In this document: in pieces, positions 26,909 to 36,800 of the stretch
How the letters are laid out: each line of letters starts with the position of its first letter
Numbering within the stretch: the stretch's first letter is position 1
IMG/VR virus record: IMGVR_UViG_3300023196_002944
Location: 1-64,000 of that record
DNA length: 64,000 nt
Source of the DNA: a virus
Direction: 5' to 3' (one strand)
Notes under the pieces: generated by a model
What the model was told of the DNA's origin: nothing
The model's database searches: none
Seen by the model: the letters and a program-made list of their open reading frames with translations, nothing else
Translations under genes and position numbers: made by a program

Positions 26909-27391
26909 ATGGCTGTTCAACTTAGCCGACGCGCTCGGAATTACCTTCTGGCTGAAGGTAATCTCAAGACGCTGATGGAAACAGCGGACATTGGTGCAGG
27001 AGCCGAGGGCTTCGTCCTCGACATCTTCTCCGGTGCCGCTCCGACCAACCCTGAAGATGTAGCATCCGGTACACTGATCGTCACGGTCAGCGAAGCCGGT
27101 GGAGGGACGACCCTTGGATTTGAAGCCTCCCCCGTTACGGGCAACGGCGCAATCGCAAAAGCGTCCGCAGGTGATTGGCGCGGTACAGCAATCGGTGCTG
27201 GCGGTACCATGGGGTATTTCCGGTTCAGGAAGATCAGTGATGCACAAGCAGCGGATGGAGCGTTCACGTACCCACGCATCCAAGGAAACGTCGCGCTTGC
27301 AGCGTCGGACCTCAATCTTTCCAGCACTTCCCTGACGACCGCGCAGATTCAGATTATCCTTTCGTTTACGATGAATCTGCCCGTGATGTAA
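26909..27391 (+). CDS. Tail/virion protein, 160 aa (paralogue B)
   Basis: It shares with its upstream neighbour the order VLDIFSGAAPTNPEDVASG, GYFRFRK, YPRIQGNVALAASDLNLSS and a closing beta-strand. The pair is therefore a tandem duplication that has diverged strongly. AAGGGGTGAGCC precedes the ATG. The paralogues may form a hetero-oligomeric ring or play the same role in different parts of the tail (inference). Confidence 0.6.
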   Translation: MAVQLSRRARNYLLAEGNLKTLMETADIGAGAEGFVLDIFSGAAPTNPEDVASGTLIVTVSEAGGGTTLGFEASPVTGNGAIAKASAGDWRGTAIGAGGTMGYFRFRKISDAQAADGAFTYPRIQGNVALAASDLNLSSTSLTTAQIQIILSFTMNLPVM

Positions 27392-28549
27392 ATGGGCCGT
27401 CGCAAGTATATCCTGCTAGGAGATCAGAAAAGGGCAGCAGGTATGCTGCCCTTTGCGTATCGATTGGCAGATTCTCTGGCTGCACAAGACAGACGGCATG
27501 CTCGTCGGGAAATGCTTGACGGCACGTGGGTCGAAGTCACGCGCTACTCTGCCAGTGGACTGGAAGACATCCGCATCTTCGGCGGTTCGGGCTACGGTGC
27601 TGGATCGTACATCGTCGTTGAAGCGGATTATGTCCGCGACGGTGTAGATACGATTTGGGGTTCCCCTCTCGGCACCCAACCGGGCTACCGAAATTACTTC
27701 GTCTATGCTGTGGATGGGTACACTGCCAAGACGAATCTACTGTTCTGGTTCTATGGCGGCGATTCGCCTATGAGCAGCGCCATCGGCTCACGTGGGGCCA
27801 GCACACCTCCGCCAATTATTTATCCCTACTTTTTCAACAACGCGTTTGAAGGCAACGGGGGGTTACTGCATTTGCATGTAGATAACCACTACAGCAACAC
27901 GACTGGAGGCATGTACGCCGAGTATCTATTCGTGTCGGACACGCGGGACTTCGGCTCTTATACAGCAACCGTGGAAGGCTGGCAGATTTGGGTTGGTTTT
28001 GGTGAAGCCACATGGCCAGTAACCGTCTATGACGGTACGCTGCTAGGGCACATCTTCCTCCCCCCTGCACAGCGGATGGCAGCGAACCAAATTCGTGGCG
28101 ATGAAACGTGGACATGGTCCTACAACATCAAGACGCAGGAGAGTGACACACCCGATTGGACTCCCCTGATTGGGTACAAAATCGCCAACACCAACTACTA
28201 TGGCTATACCTCAAATTTCTGGAATACGTGGGTCGATTTCAATAACGGTTCGCACTTCCCTTATGCGATCTACAACCCTGACGGCGCGGGCACGGATGGC
28301 TACGACATTTACGGGCGAAGTGATGATTCAATCATTCGCGCTTTGAACGACATTGCCTACGACATGATCAGTTTCTTTAACTGGCGCGAAGTAAAATTAT
28401 TCTGCGCTCTCGACTACCGTATTGGCGCGACAGAAGCCTATGGGGACATCGGTTTGTTCTCGGTCGACATCGTCGACTCCATTGGTGACGTTGGAGCGCA
28501 CCTTGCTGGCTTCTGTGTATGCCCCCGGTGCCATTTCATTTATATGTGA
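27392..28549 (+). CDS. Appendage protein, N-terminal part of a possibly split gene, 385 aa
   Basis: The protein starts on the ATG one base after the upstream stop. It is beta-rich with many Tyr, Trp, Gly and Asn residues, as in fibre or spike proteins (TATVEGWQIWVGFGEATWPV). The last 15-20 residues (HLAGFCVCPRCHFIYM) look like out-of-frame translation, while the frame of the next ORF continues sensibly (ERTLLASVYAPGAISF). This suggests a frame change near 28490-28510. Whether that is a mutation, two genes or a sequence error cannot be decided here. Confidence 0.55.
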   Translation: MGRRKYILLGDQKRAAGMLPFAYRLADSLAAQDRRHARREMLDGTWVEVTRYSASGLEDIRIFGGSGYGAGSYIVVEADYVRDGVDTIWGSPLGTQPGYRNYFVYAVDGYTAKTNLLFWFYGGDSPMSSAIGSRGASTPPPIIYPYFFNNAFEGNGGLLHLHVDNHYSNTTGGMYAEYLFVSDTRDFGSYTATVEGWQIWVGFGEATWPVTVYDGTLLGHIFLPPAQRMAANQIRGDETWTWSYNIKTQESDTPDWTPLIGYKIANTNYYGYTSNFWNTWVDFNNGSHFPYAIYNPDGAGTDGYDIYGRSDDSIIRALNDIAYDMISFFNWREVKLFCALDYRIGATEAYGDIGLFSVDIVDSIGDVGAHLAGFCVCPRCHFIYM

Positions 28550-29237
28550 AACATTCCTTGAGTCCGATGAATCAAATGTCGTCGGGTTTGTTCTCAGCTT
28601 CAACGATGAGTTCGCCAAAGCGGGATGGCGGGCTGACTTCTACGTAGGCACGACCTTGAGCGCGGCCACGAAGCTGTTCAGCATCAACGCCAAGACCGAC
28701 CTGATCAATGGATACGATCCTGATGACCCTGACCTTCAGGCTGAACACTCAGGCTTTTTGACTTTTTTCTGGAGCTGCAAGTGGTTCGTCCTGCTGGATG
28801 CTACTCCCGGCGCACGTATTTTTGGTTTCGCTATGACGAACACCAACTCATATCTTGGGTACCCCAACATCATCGCTCGTTACCACGAAGCCACAGATGA
28901 CATTCAGATTCTGTACAAGAGCAACAAGCCCTACACGTCTAACTCACATTGGTGGCATACCCGTGAATACGACGCGCAGGCCGGAGATGCAGGTACTGGG
29001 TACACCAACAGCATGATGTATCTGGAGTGGTCCTATGACACCTACGGTTCGGGGAAGTACATGCTGCCACCGAAGATTGTTAATATGGATAGTGGAGAAA
29101 TAGCTGACCTTGGCACTCGTCCGGTTTATTACCCAGCAAGTATTTCGTCGAGTCCGGGGTCGTGGCGTCTAGGCTACAAGTGGCCGGGCATATGCTGTAT
29201 ACAATCAGATAGTCATTCGCTGCCGCTGACACCCTAA
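28440..29237 (+). CDS. Appendage protein, C-terminal part of the possible split gene, 265 aa
   Basis: The first in-frame ATG is 28440, but it has no good ribosome site. A TTG at 28503 has GGAG six bases upstream and is an alternative. The protein is again fibre-like (FLTFFWSCKWFVLLDATPG, then FGFAMTNTNSYLGYPNIIARYHE). It overlaps the previous frame by 110 bases. The most economical reading is that it is the C-terminal half of the same spike protein displaced by one frame. No enzymatic motif is visible. Confidence 0.5.
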   Translation: MGTSVCSRSTSSTPLVTLERTLLASVYAPGAISFICETFLESDESNVVGFVLSFNDEFAKAGWRADFYVGTTLSAATKLFSINAKTDLINGYDPDDPDLQAEHSGFLTFFWSCKWFVLLDATPGARIFGFAMTNTNSYLGYPNIIARYHEATDDIQILYKSNKPYTSNSHWWHTREYDAQAGDAGTGYTNSMMYLEWSYDTYGSGKYMLPPKIVNMDSGEIADLGTRPVYYPASISSSPGSWRLGYKWPGICCIQSDSHSLPLTP

Positions 29238-29251
29238 TGAGGGCATGAATT

Positions 29252-29935
29252 ATGGCATTTGAAGTAACTGGCACTGGTAGCCCTGACCTAAAAGCACTAG
29301 AGGGCTGGGGCTGGGGTCAGCAATCGACTGACACCTACAACAACGCAGGTTGGGCGGATGCTGATATAGCGTCGCTCACAGCCTTCGGCCACAACTCGCC
29401 GGTCGCAGGCTTTCCTGCCTTTGGCCTGATCGCTTCAGGTTCGGTCGTTACGCAGGGGGGAGAATTCGTCTTCCCAGCCGTGACTCTGATTGGAGAGAGC
29501 GGTGGCACGCAGGACAATGCTGTCATCGGCTGGTCGGTGTCGGTTACGGGCACCTCTCTTGCACTAGGCCGCGCCCCCGACCTTCGCTTCCCAGCTTTCA
29601 CGCTAGAAGGTAACGGGCTGACAGGTGCCCGTGGCACAGCAGAATTCTCCGTGCCTGACTTCCTGCTGGCAGGTTACGGTGCCGGTAATGCCATACTAAG
29701 TTGGCCGCTGTTCACTCTGAATGGCAACGGCGTTGCGATGGAAACGGGCGTCCTGCAGGACGAGTTTGAATGTGACTTCATCAATCTGTTTCCCATCACG
29801 TGGACCGTCACAGGCAGTGGCACCGTCGTGCCTTCCGGTAATGCCGTTGCTCCGTTCCCCAGTTTCACCGTTTCGACGACCCCACTACAAAGCATTACGT
29901 TCCCTGCGTTCTGGATTGATGGGAGAGCCGCATGA
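29252..29935 (+). CDS. Repeat-containing structural protein, 227 aa
   Basis: Short beta units of the form FPAFTLEGNG, VPDFLLAGYG, WPLFTLNGNG and FPAVTLIGES recur about every 25-30 residues. They are probably successive strands of a repetitive beta structure used in virion appendages. GAGG precedes the ATG. The gene overlaps its follower by 4 bases (ATGA), so these two and the next gene are co-translated. Specific role unknown. Confidence 0.55.
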   Translation: MAFEVTGTGSPDLKALEGWGWGQQSTDTYNNAGWADADIASLTAFGHNSPVAGFPAFGLIASGSVVTQGGEFVFPAVTLIGESGGTQDNAVIGWSVSVTGTSLALGRAPDLRFPAFTLEGNGLTGARGTAEFSVPDFLLAGYGAGNAILSWPLFTLNGNGVAMETGVLQDEFECDFINLFPITWTVTGSGTVVPSGNAVAPFPSFTVSTTPLQSITFPAFWIDGRAA

Positions 29936-30423
29936 CTGACACCATCTACACCATGAATCTTCGTCACAAGGGAATGACGAAGTACACGCACATGCCGTTC
30001 ACGCGAATCGTGCGGTTCAAGGACAAGATTGTTGGCATCGCCCCGGATGGCATCTACACCATTAGCAAGGATGTGACAGCAGCCAACGGCGTGAATATCG
30101 ACAGCTTTGTGGCCACCGGCCAGATGGATTTCAACTCTAAGACCATCATCGGGACCAGACAAAAGCGCGTGCCGGCGGTATACGTTGGGTACCGCTCCAC
30201 AGGTGATATACTGATTTCATTGCAGGATGATGCGAAGACGGCACTGGCCTACACGCTGCGTAAGAACCGCACGGACAAGCTGGTGCAACGCCGCATCATC
30301 GCGGCACGTAATCGTCGCGGCCGTTATTGGAAGGTGACATGGCAAAATGTCGATGGGTGCACCTTCGACATTGACAACACCGAGTTGATTGTTGAGGTTC
30401 TGAAACGGAGGCTGAGTACATGA
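29932..30423 (+). CDS. Hypothetical tail protein, 163 aa
   Basis: It starts and stops on 4-base ATGA overlaps. The product is basic, with a beta-strand N-terminus (MPFTRIVRFKDKIVGIAPDGIYTI) reminiscent of propeller blades and a highly basic middle (RRIIAARNRRGRYWKVTW). Position among tail genes suggests a structural role. Family not recognised. Confidence 0.55.
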   Translation: MTDTIYTMNLRHKGMTKYTHMPFTRIVRFKDKIVGIAPDGIYTISKDVTAANGVNIDSFVATGQMDFNSKTIIGTRQKRVPAVYVGYRSTGDILISLQDDAKTALAYTLRKNRTDKLVQRRIIAARNRRGRYWKVTWQNVDGCTFDIDNTELIVEVLKRRLST

Positions 30424-32321
30424 CTGCTGAAGCCACAGTTAATAACATCATTGAAGATGCACGGACTTACGCGGAAGAGAGCTACGATAATGGCGTCGGT
30501 CTGATCTCCGCCGCTATCAATGCTGCGCGTGGGTATACCTACATCACACTGGAGGCAAATCTTCCACAAATCGATGAAGTTGAGATTGCTACGATCCCCG
30601 ATCCGGGCGACTTTACCGGGGTACTGGAAGCGCCGGGCACAGCACCTGTCCTCGGGGCATTCGGCCCAGTTCATATCCCGGTCTTCAGCGACCTCCGCGA
30701 TGCGCCAGAGGCAATCGACACGTCGGGCCTTTTTCAGCATCCGTTACCTGACGGCTCGTTACCAACTCTCGAAGCGCAGGAACCGACGCTCACGGACCCG
30801 AATCTTCCTGTTACGCCCGTTCTGCAGGACATCACGTTCCCTACGCTTCGCCCCATTGACTCGCCAGATGCGCCCAGCATCTCGTTGCCTGTCTTTGATG
30901 GCGTCCGTCCGCAGAACCCCCCAACGGCACCAAATGACTTGAAGTGTATGTTTGAAGATGCCTACAACTCTATGTTGCCGGAGATGCAGTCATACATCGA
31001 CAATCAGGTGCTGTCTTTCATCGAACGGTATTACCCAGACTACAGCGCCAACATGAGCAAGGCACAACTGCGGCTGGAGGAAATGCTAGATGGCAAGGCA
31101 CTACCTGAAGAAATTGAGCAGGCAATCTTCGACCGGGCACGGGGGCGGGTTAACCGGGAAGTTGTCCAGTCGGAAAGTACTGCGTTTGACATCTTTGCCA
31201 AGCGCGGTTTCTCCATGCCCCAAGGCATGTTGGCCGAAGAACTCTCACGGGGACATCAAACGGCTGCGGACCGAAACGCTGCTGCTGCTACGGAAATTGC
31301 CATAAAGCAGGCTGAACTTGCTCAGAGCAATTTGCAGTTTGCTATCTCGTCTGTGCTGAGTCTGCAGGAAGGTGTCCGCAGTGCAGCAATCCAGTATGCC
31401 TCGACCCTCGTCTCCACGAACGGAGCGGCGCTGCAGTATGCGCAGGGTCTGGTGGGCTCGGCTATCGAGTTGTACAACGTGCAGGTAAAGCAGTTTCAGG
31501 TCGAGGTCGACCTGTATCGGGCGTACGCCAGCGTCTATGAATTGGAGATCAAGTCGGAATTGGCGAAGATTCAAATCTTCGAATCCGAGGTTCGGCTGGC
31601 TGAGTTGCAGGGCACGCTGAACAAACTCGACGTGGAACTCGTCGCCCAGCAGGTAGCCGTATCCAAGAGTCGGATTGAACTCTACGCTGAAGAGATCAAT
31701 GGTGTGAAACTCACGCTCGACGTGCAGGAACAGCAACTTGATTTGTACAAGGCACAAGTGGATGCCTACTTGGCCAAAGTGAAGGTCAAAGAGTCGGAGT
31801 TCCGTATCTATGAAGCGGCGATGAATGGCGACACGATGAAGGTCCGCGCCAACATCGCTGAGTTCGATGGGTTCCGCTCCGAGGCCGCAGCTTTGACGGC
31901 TGGTGGCCAGCTTGAGGTTGCCCATATGAGTGGTGACATCACACGTAACACGAACATCGTTGACGTCTACAAGGCCGAAATTGCGCAGTATGCTGCGAAC
32001 CTCGACTTCAACAAGACGACCTTCGAAGCTGACCTCAAAGCTTACCTGTCCTATCTGGACCGGTACCGAATCCGCATCGACAGCGAAATCGCAGAGGCAA
32101 AGTTGATTCTTGATCAGCGGCTTGGAAACGCCGATATAGCTCACAAGGAAGCACGGCATGACCTCGACCGGGCCATCACGAACAGCTCAAACTTCGTGAA
32201 GCTGACTGACATCGAAGCCACTACGACAATGCAGGGTGCCAAGGTGTATGCTGCTATTGCAGAGGCTGCAATTTCTGCACAGCACACCATGGTGCAACTG
32301 GTGAACCAGACGGTTCAGTGA
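30420..32321 (+). CDS. Long coiled-coil virion protein, 633 aa
   Basis: Residues 70-175 form a Pro-rich, extended linker. Residues about 195-620 are almost entirely helical, with long heptad-like stretches (ELEIKSELAKIQIFESEVRL, then LDLYKAQVDAYLAKVKVKES). A protein of this layout in a podovirus is most often an internal-core or ejected protein, or a tail-tip rod. It starts on ATGA overlap and is followed by two other large proteins that may form the same internal complex. I cannot assign it to a named family. Confidence 0.6.
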   Translation: MTAEATVNNIIEDARTYAEESYDNGVGLISAAINAARGYTYITLEANLPQIDEVEIATIPDPGDFTGVLEAPGTAPVLGAFGPVHIPVFSDLRDAPEAIDTSGLFQHPLPDGSLPTLEAQEPTLTDPNLPVTPVLQDITFPTLRPIDSPDAPSISLPVFDGVRPQNPPTAPNDLKCMFEDAYNSMLPEMQSYIDNQVLSFIERYYPDYSANMSKAQLRLEEMLDGKALPEEIEQAIFDRARGRVNREVVQSESTAFDIFAKRGFSMPQGMLAEELSRGHQTAADRNAAAATEIAIKQAELAQSNLQFAISSVLSLQEGVRSAAIQYASTLVSTNGAALQYAQGLVGSAIELYNVQVKQFQVEVDLYRAYASVYELEIKSELAKIQIFESEVRLAELQGTLNKLDVELVAQQVAVSKSRIELYAEEINGVKLTLDVQEQQLDLYKAQVDAYLAKVKVKESEFRIYEAAMNGDTMKVRANIAEFDGFRSEAAALTAGGQLEVAHMSGDITRNTNIVDVYKAEIAQYAANLDFNKTTFEADLKAYLSYLDRYRIRIDSEIAEAKLILDQRLGNADIAHKEARHDLDRAITNSSNFVKLTDIEATTTMQGAKVYAAIAEAAISAQHTMVQLVNQTVQ

Positions 32322-32337
32322 GCGTTGGAGAATTGAT

Positions 32338-33849
32338 ATGCCGCATACGCCAAATCATTTTGTGAACACACCTGTAGGCCCGACGCCAGCCCCTCGGTCA
32401 CGTCGGCCAGCGCCTTCATTCACTACAGGAATCAATGAACTGGTTTCGGGGGTCACGAATCTCCGAAAAGGGTTTCGAGCCGACGTGGAAAGCAGGGCGG
32501 GACAGCCACCGATAGGTGCCATGGAATCTATCCTCTCGGGACGTGGACTTACAGGCACAGTCAAACAGCCAACTATACCCCCAGAAGCGCAATTCCGTGG
32601 GGAGTCAGGCAGCAACGTCCAGACTGGCGCTGCGCCGCTCACTGGCTCTGCCCGTTTCTCGTCGGCTGGAGCGACCAATCCTGAGCAGCCAATGAACGTG
32701 GCTGGCAACAAACCTACATCAGCCTACCTTCTATCTGAAGAGGCTGCGCGAGACGCTGTTGTCGAGGCCAAAACAAATCAGCGATTTGGAGAAGACAAAT
32801 ACCCAACCCATCCCGCTTCCACGTCGCCCCATGGGTTCATGCGCAGAGGGGGAGATCAGCCGTTTCGATTTGACCCTGACCCCAACCGGGCGGATGAAAT
32901 GAATCGGCTGCAGTCGCCGGAGTATCTTCGCTACCTGAAACAGCAAGGCGCAGAACGGTTGCCGGAAGGCGTCAACTTCAGTGCCGAAACTGGATTTACC
33001 AGTGGCGGCGGATACGGTTCAGGCAAGACTCCACAATCAGCGCAGTATGACCGCGCTGGCGAAGCTGAATTGATTAGAGGGCGGCGTGCTGACACCGCTG
33101 CTTTCATCGAAAGTCGAGGCGGCGGGGCAGAAGGGCGGCGCGAAACCAATCTGCGCCGCAAGGCTAATGCTCGTCTGTCAGGCAACATGGGCATCGTAAG
33201 CTTCGTGACGGCCGCAGCCAACCGCAAAAATGCTCGTGATGAACTGACGCAGTTGACTACCGAAAAAGGCCGTGATCGTCGCGCCTTCCTCGCTGCTGAT
33301 ACCAGTCGCGCAAACGTAAGAGATCAGCAGAGCGGTGCGCTTGATCGGACGCTGATCGGTGAGCGGGGAGACACGAATCGTGCTGTGTACAAGGCAGAAC
33401 AGACCGAACGGTTGGAATCGTTCAAGCAAGGTAAACTCGACGCCCGTAATCTGTTCTCCGAAGCGGCCAAGACCAACCGCGAACTGCTGAAGCAAGAGTT
33501 TACTGCGCTGAAAGAAGTGGCTGGTAGTCGCCGTAAATTGATCACTCGTGTAGCAGAACAGCATGACTCCAACGAAGCTGATTTGATAAGTTACATTGTC
33601 GATGGTGTGCGACCGGGCATAAACCAGCAGCGCGCCGAACAGAATAAAGCCCCGCTAGGCACTGATCCCGGCTTGTGGAATGATGGTGATCTGGCACTGG
33701 CACTCAGTTCTGCGGGGCCATTCCTCGCACGGCAGGCTTCCAGCAGAACTTTCTTTGGCGATCCTGCTATCGATGCTGTTGACGCACGCCGTGAAGCGGG
33801 CTCAAATTACTTCTCTTCGCGTCGCCGGAACGACAACTCCAAAGACTGA
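32338..33849 (+). CDS. Disordered/charged virion protein, 503 aa
   Basis: GGAG lies eight bases upstream of the ATG. The first 230 residues are low-complexity, rich in Pro, Gly, Ser and Arg. The next 180 are basic and helical (RREIN-like Arg/Asp/Glu mixes such as TEKGRDRRAFLAADTSRANVR). No domain is recognised. It lies between the coiled-coil protein and the giant protein, so a partner of those in the ejected core is likely (inference). Confidence 0.5.
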   Translation: MPHTPNHFVNTPVGPTPAPRSRRPAPSFTTGINELVSGVTNLRKGFRADVESRAGQPPIGAMESILSGRGLTGTVKQPTIPPEAQFRGESGSNVQTGAAPLTGSARFSSAGATNPEQPMNVAGNKPTSAYLLSEEAARDAVVEAKTNQRFGEDKYPTHPASTSPHGFMRRGGDQPFRFDPDPNRADEMNRLQSPEYLRYLKQQGAERLPEGVNFSAETGFTSGGGYGSGKTPQSAQYDRAGEAELIRGRRADTAAFIESRGGGAEGRRETNLRRKANARLSGNMGIVSFVTAAANRKNARDELTQLTTEKGRDRRAFLAADTSRANVRDQQSGALDRTLIGERGDTNRAVYKAEQTERLESFKQGKLDARNLFSEAAKTNRELLKQEFTALKEVAGSRRKLITRVAEQHDSNEADLISYIVDGVRPGINQQRAEQNKAPLGTDPGLWNDGDLALALSSAGPFLARQASSRTFFGDPAIDAVDARREAGSNYFSSRRRNDNSKD

Positions 33850-33860
33850 GGTAACGCCCC

Positions 33861-36800
33861 ATGGCGAACGACCGTAGATTCTCAGCGACTAATGCGCTGA
33901 CGCCTCGTACCATAGACGCCGACACCATCGATCTGAGGGGTCGGCGTCATCGTCTCTTCGGTGTCGGTGCCTCGGAGATGAGTACGGCTTCCGGCCGCGA
34001 GGCCACACGTCGCGCCAGTGAGTTCCTATCTCGCCCCGGCGTCACAACGCGAACTCATGGGACGGGGTACTTCGGCCGAGCGCTATCAGAGGCTATCGGT
34101 CCTGATGGCGAGAATCTGAATGCCCGTCTTATCGAAGAAGGGCTGGCAATCTCTAGAGATTATACGGGCGTTGGAAACATCTACCCCGATGCCACGGCGA
34201 AGAGCAGACGCGAAGGCGAAGTTCCCAGTCGTGCTGCGCAGTTCCTTGAAGCCCGTGCTGCGCAGCGTGGGGACGTAGCTACTAAGTTCGACGAGAAATA
34301 CGTTCCCCCAGAAGCCACGGTCACGCAGGCTCTGGGAGTCGGTGTCCGCTCTGGCGTCGACAGCCTGCAAGCTGGTGCCTACGGTATGGCCTCGGCGCTG
34401 GCCAGTATCATTTCCCCGCCTGCTGACCAGCAACCCAGTGATGACAGCGCGATTGAACGATTCGGTCGTCGCAAGCGGAATGACTTTGAGAATGGGTTCA
34501 TTCGTAACAGCATCGAAGCTTCGCAGGTGCATGTAGCGCAGTCGCTCAAAGAACTGACGGAAGGTGAAGACACCACGTTTGGTGACTGGGCACGGTGGGC
34601 CGCATTCAACGTCGGTGTTGGCGCTCCCTCGCTTGTAGCCATGGCAGCTACTAGTGGCACTGGTTTCGCCGCAGGAGCAGGCTTACGTGCTCTCAGCCTC
34701 GGTGTGGCCCGATCCCTCACCAAGAAAGGCATGAGTCGCGCTACGGCGAAACAGATGTCAAAAGGCATCATGACCAATCTGCCGAAATACGGTGCCCGCA
34801 TGGGAGCCATGATGGGGTCTGGCGTACCGCAGGGCGGTCAGATTTACGAGACGGTCAAGAATGATTACGGCGTTGATTCTGTAGGCACCGCCCTGACGAC
34901 AGCCGTCATCACAGGTGGGCTGGATGTGGTTGGGCTGGAGTATGTCCTAAGAGGGCTGTTACCTGACCCGAAGAAGTACCTGTCAGAATCCATCGCTGTG
35001 AACCTCGCCAAGATGATGGCAGGCAGTTCCGCCCGAGGCATTCTTGCAGAAGCCCCGGTCGAAGCACTGCAGGAAGTCACGGCGTTGGTAGCCGAAGGCA
35101 TCCATGATCCTGATGAACTGATCATGGAGAAACTGACTTCGGAAGAAGGTCGGTGGCGCATCCTTGAAGCGGCTGCGGCCGGCGCTGTGTTCGGTGGCGT
35201 GTTCGGCGGCTCTGGTGGGGTCATGTCCTACGGCCTGCAGGGTCTGCCGACGAAGCAGAAGAAAGCTAAGACCCCAGCACCAGATGCCCCGCCGCCTGAT
35301 GCCCCGCCGCCTGCTATTGAGCCGCCTGATGCCCCGCCGCCTGCTGGTGCGCCGCCTGCTGGTGCGCCGCCTGCTGGTGCGCCGCCGATTGGTATTGTCT
35401 CGCCGGGCGAAGGTCCACCCCCTGATGATGGCGTACCACCAATCGGTGTCGATCCACGCAATCCGACAGCGCCACCGATCGGCCTGACGCCAACCGAAGA
35501 AGGTCGACCTGCGCCTGAGACTGTGGAGGTTTCAGAAAGAGCAACCGACGTCGAGGGCAAGCACACCTTCAGCAAGCCGCGTGAGGCGATGGAGTTCGCC
35601 AAGAACGTAAAGAAACTGTACCCCGCAGCACAGGTCAAACAGACTCGTCTTGAAGTCGAAGTGAAATTCCCAATTGATGAGGCTCCGACTGATACCGGAG
35701 TAGACCCGCGTGCTGCAAAGCCGACTGAGGCTCCAACCACTACGTCCCCAGTCGCTGAGACGCCAGCACCCGAGGCTCCCAAGACTGAGGCTCCAGTTGC
35801 TGCGCCTGTCGAGTTCAATGAAGGTGATAAAAAGCGTGGGCACAAAACAAAGCAGGAAGATCACGAAGTTGCGCTTGCCGACGGTTCTAGGCATGTCGTT
35901 AAAGGTCGCACTGTTGTGCCGCCAGAAGGTTTTGAAGACGTTCGGCTCATCGTCCACAAGATTGTAGGCGGAAAAGAATGGAAAGTTACAGAACTCGAAA
36001 CTGGATACGGTATTGGTGGCACCTCCGCAACCATGAAAGAAGCCGTCGCAAACGCAAAGAAAAAGCTAAAAGATGTTGGGCGTACAGAATTCGATCTCGC
36101 TTTTGCAAGAACGCAGGAAAAAATTGCTGGTAAGGAAGCTCCGAAGACCGAAGCTCCGAAGACCGAAGCTCCGAAAGTTCCAAGGACTCCTGAAGAGTTC
36201 AAAGCGCAGCAGGAACAACGTCGTGTTGAATCTCAGGAGCGCGCTGAAAAAGAAATCGCTGAAGTCGAAGCAGCGGGCGGTAAGGCCCGCAAGTCCAAGG
36301 GCGGCGACAAACGCGGCATCATGGAGTTTGCTGATCGTGACAAGTTCGTTGCTTATCTGAAAGGAAAAGGCCGCGAAGATTTTATCATTGAAAATATCCT
36401 GCGTGGGCAGAGTGGCCCGTTTACTCACTTGATGGAGTATGCGCAGACTGAACACTTCACTGCGAAGCCTGCTGCGAAGCCTGCTGCGAAGCCTGCTGCG
36501 AAGCCTGCTGCGAAGCCTGCTGCGAAGTCCGAAGTTAAATTTCTATCTAACGAAGACAAAGATGCGCTGATCGCTGTCGAAGGTGTCGTCAGCAAACTGC
36601 CGCAGGTTTTGCGCTCTCGTATAGTCAATGTAGTAGCGAAGTCCCTCGGCATAGGTGCTATCAATGAAGGACAAGTCATTGAGTGGGCAAACCGCACTTA
36701 CGGAACAAACTTCAACATAGAAGCCAAGCCTTCAGATGTAAAGAAACCTGCTGCCAAGTCTGAACCGCACGAAGCTGATCCCGGTGTAAACCCACGTGCG

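Noticed and set aside
31245-32159. 304-residue minus-strand ORF
   Set aside because: It mirrors the coiled-coil gene, whose codon bias leaves the antisense frame open; no start signal or neighbouring minus genes support it.
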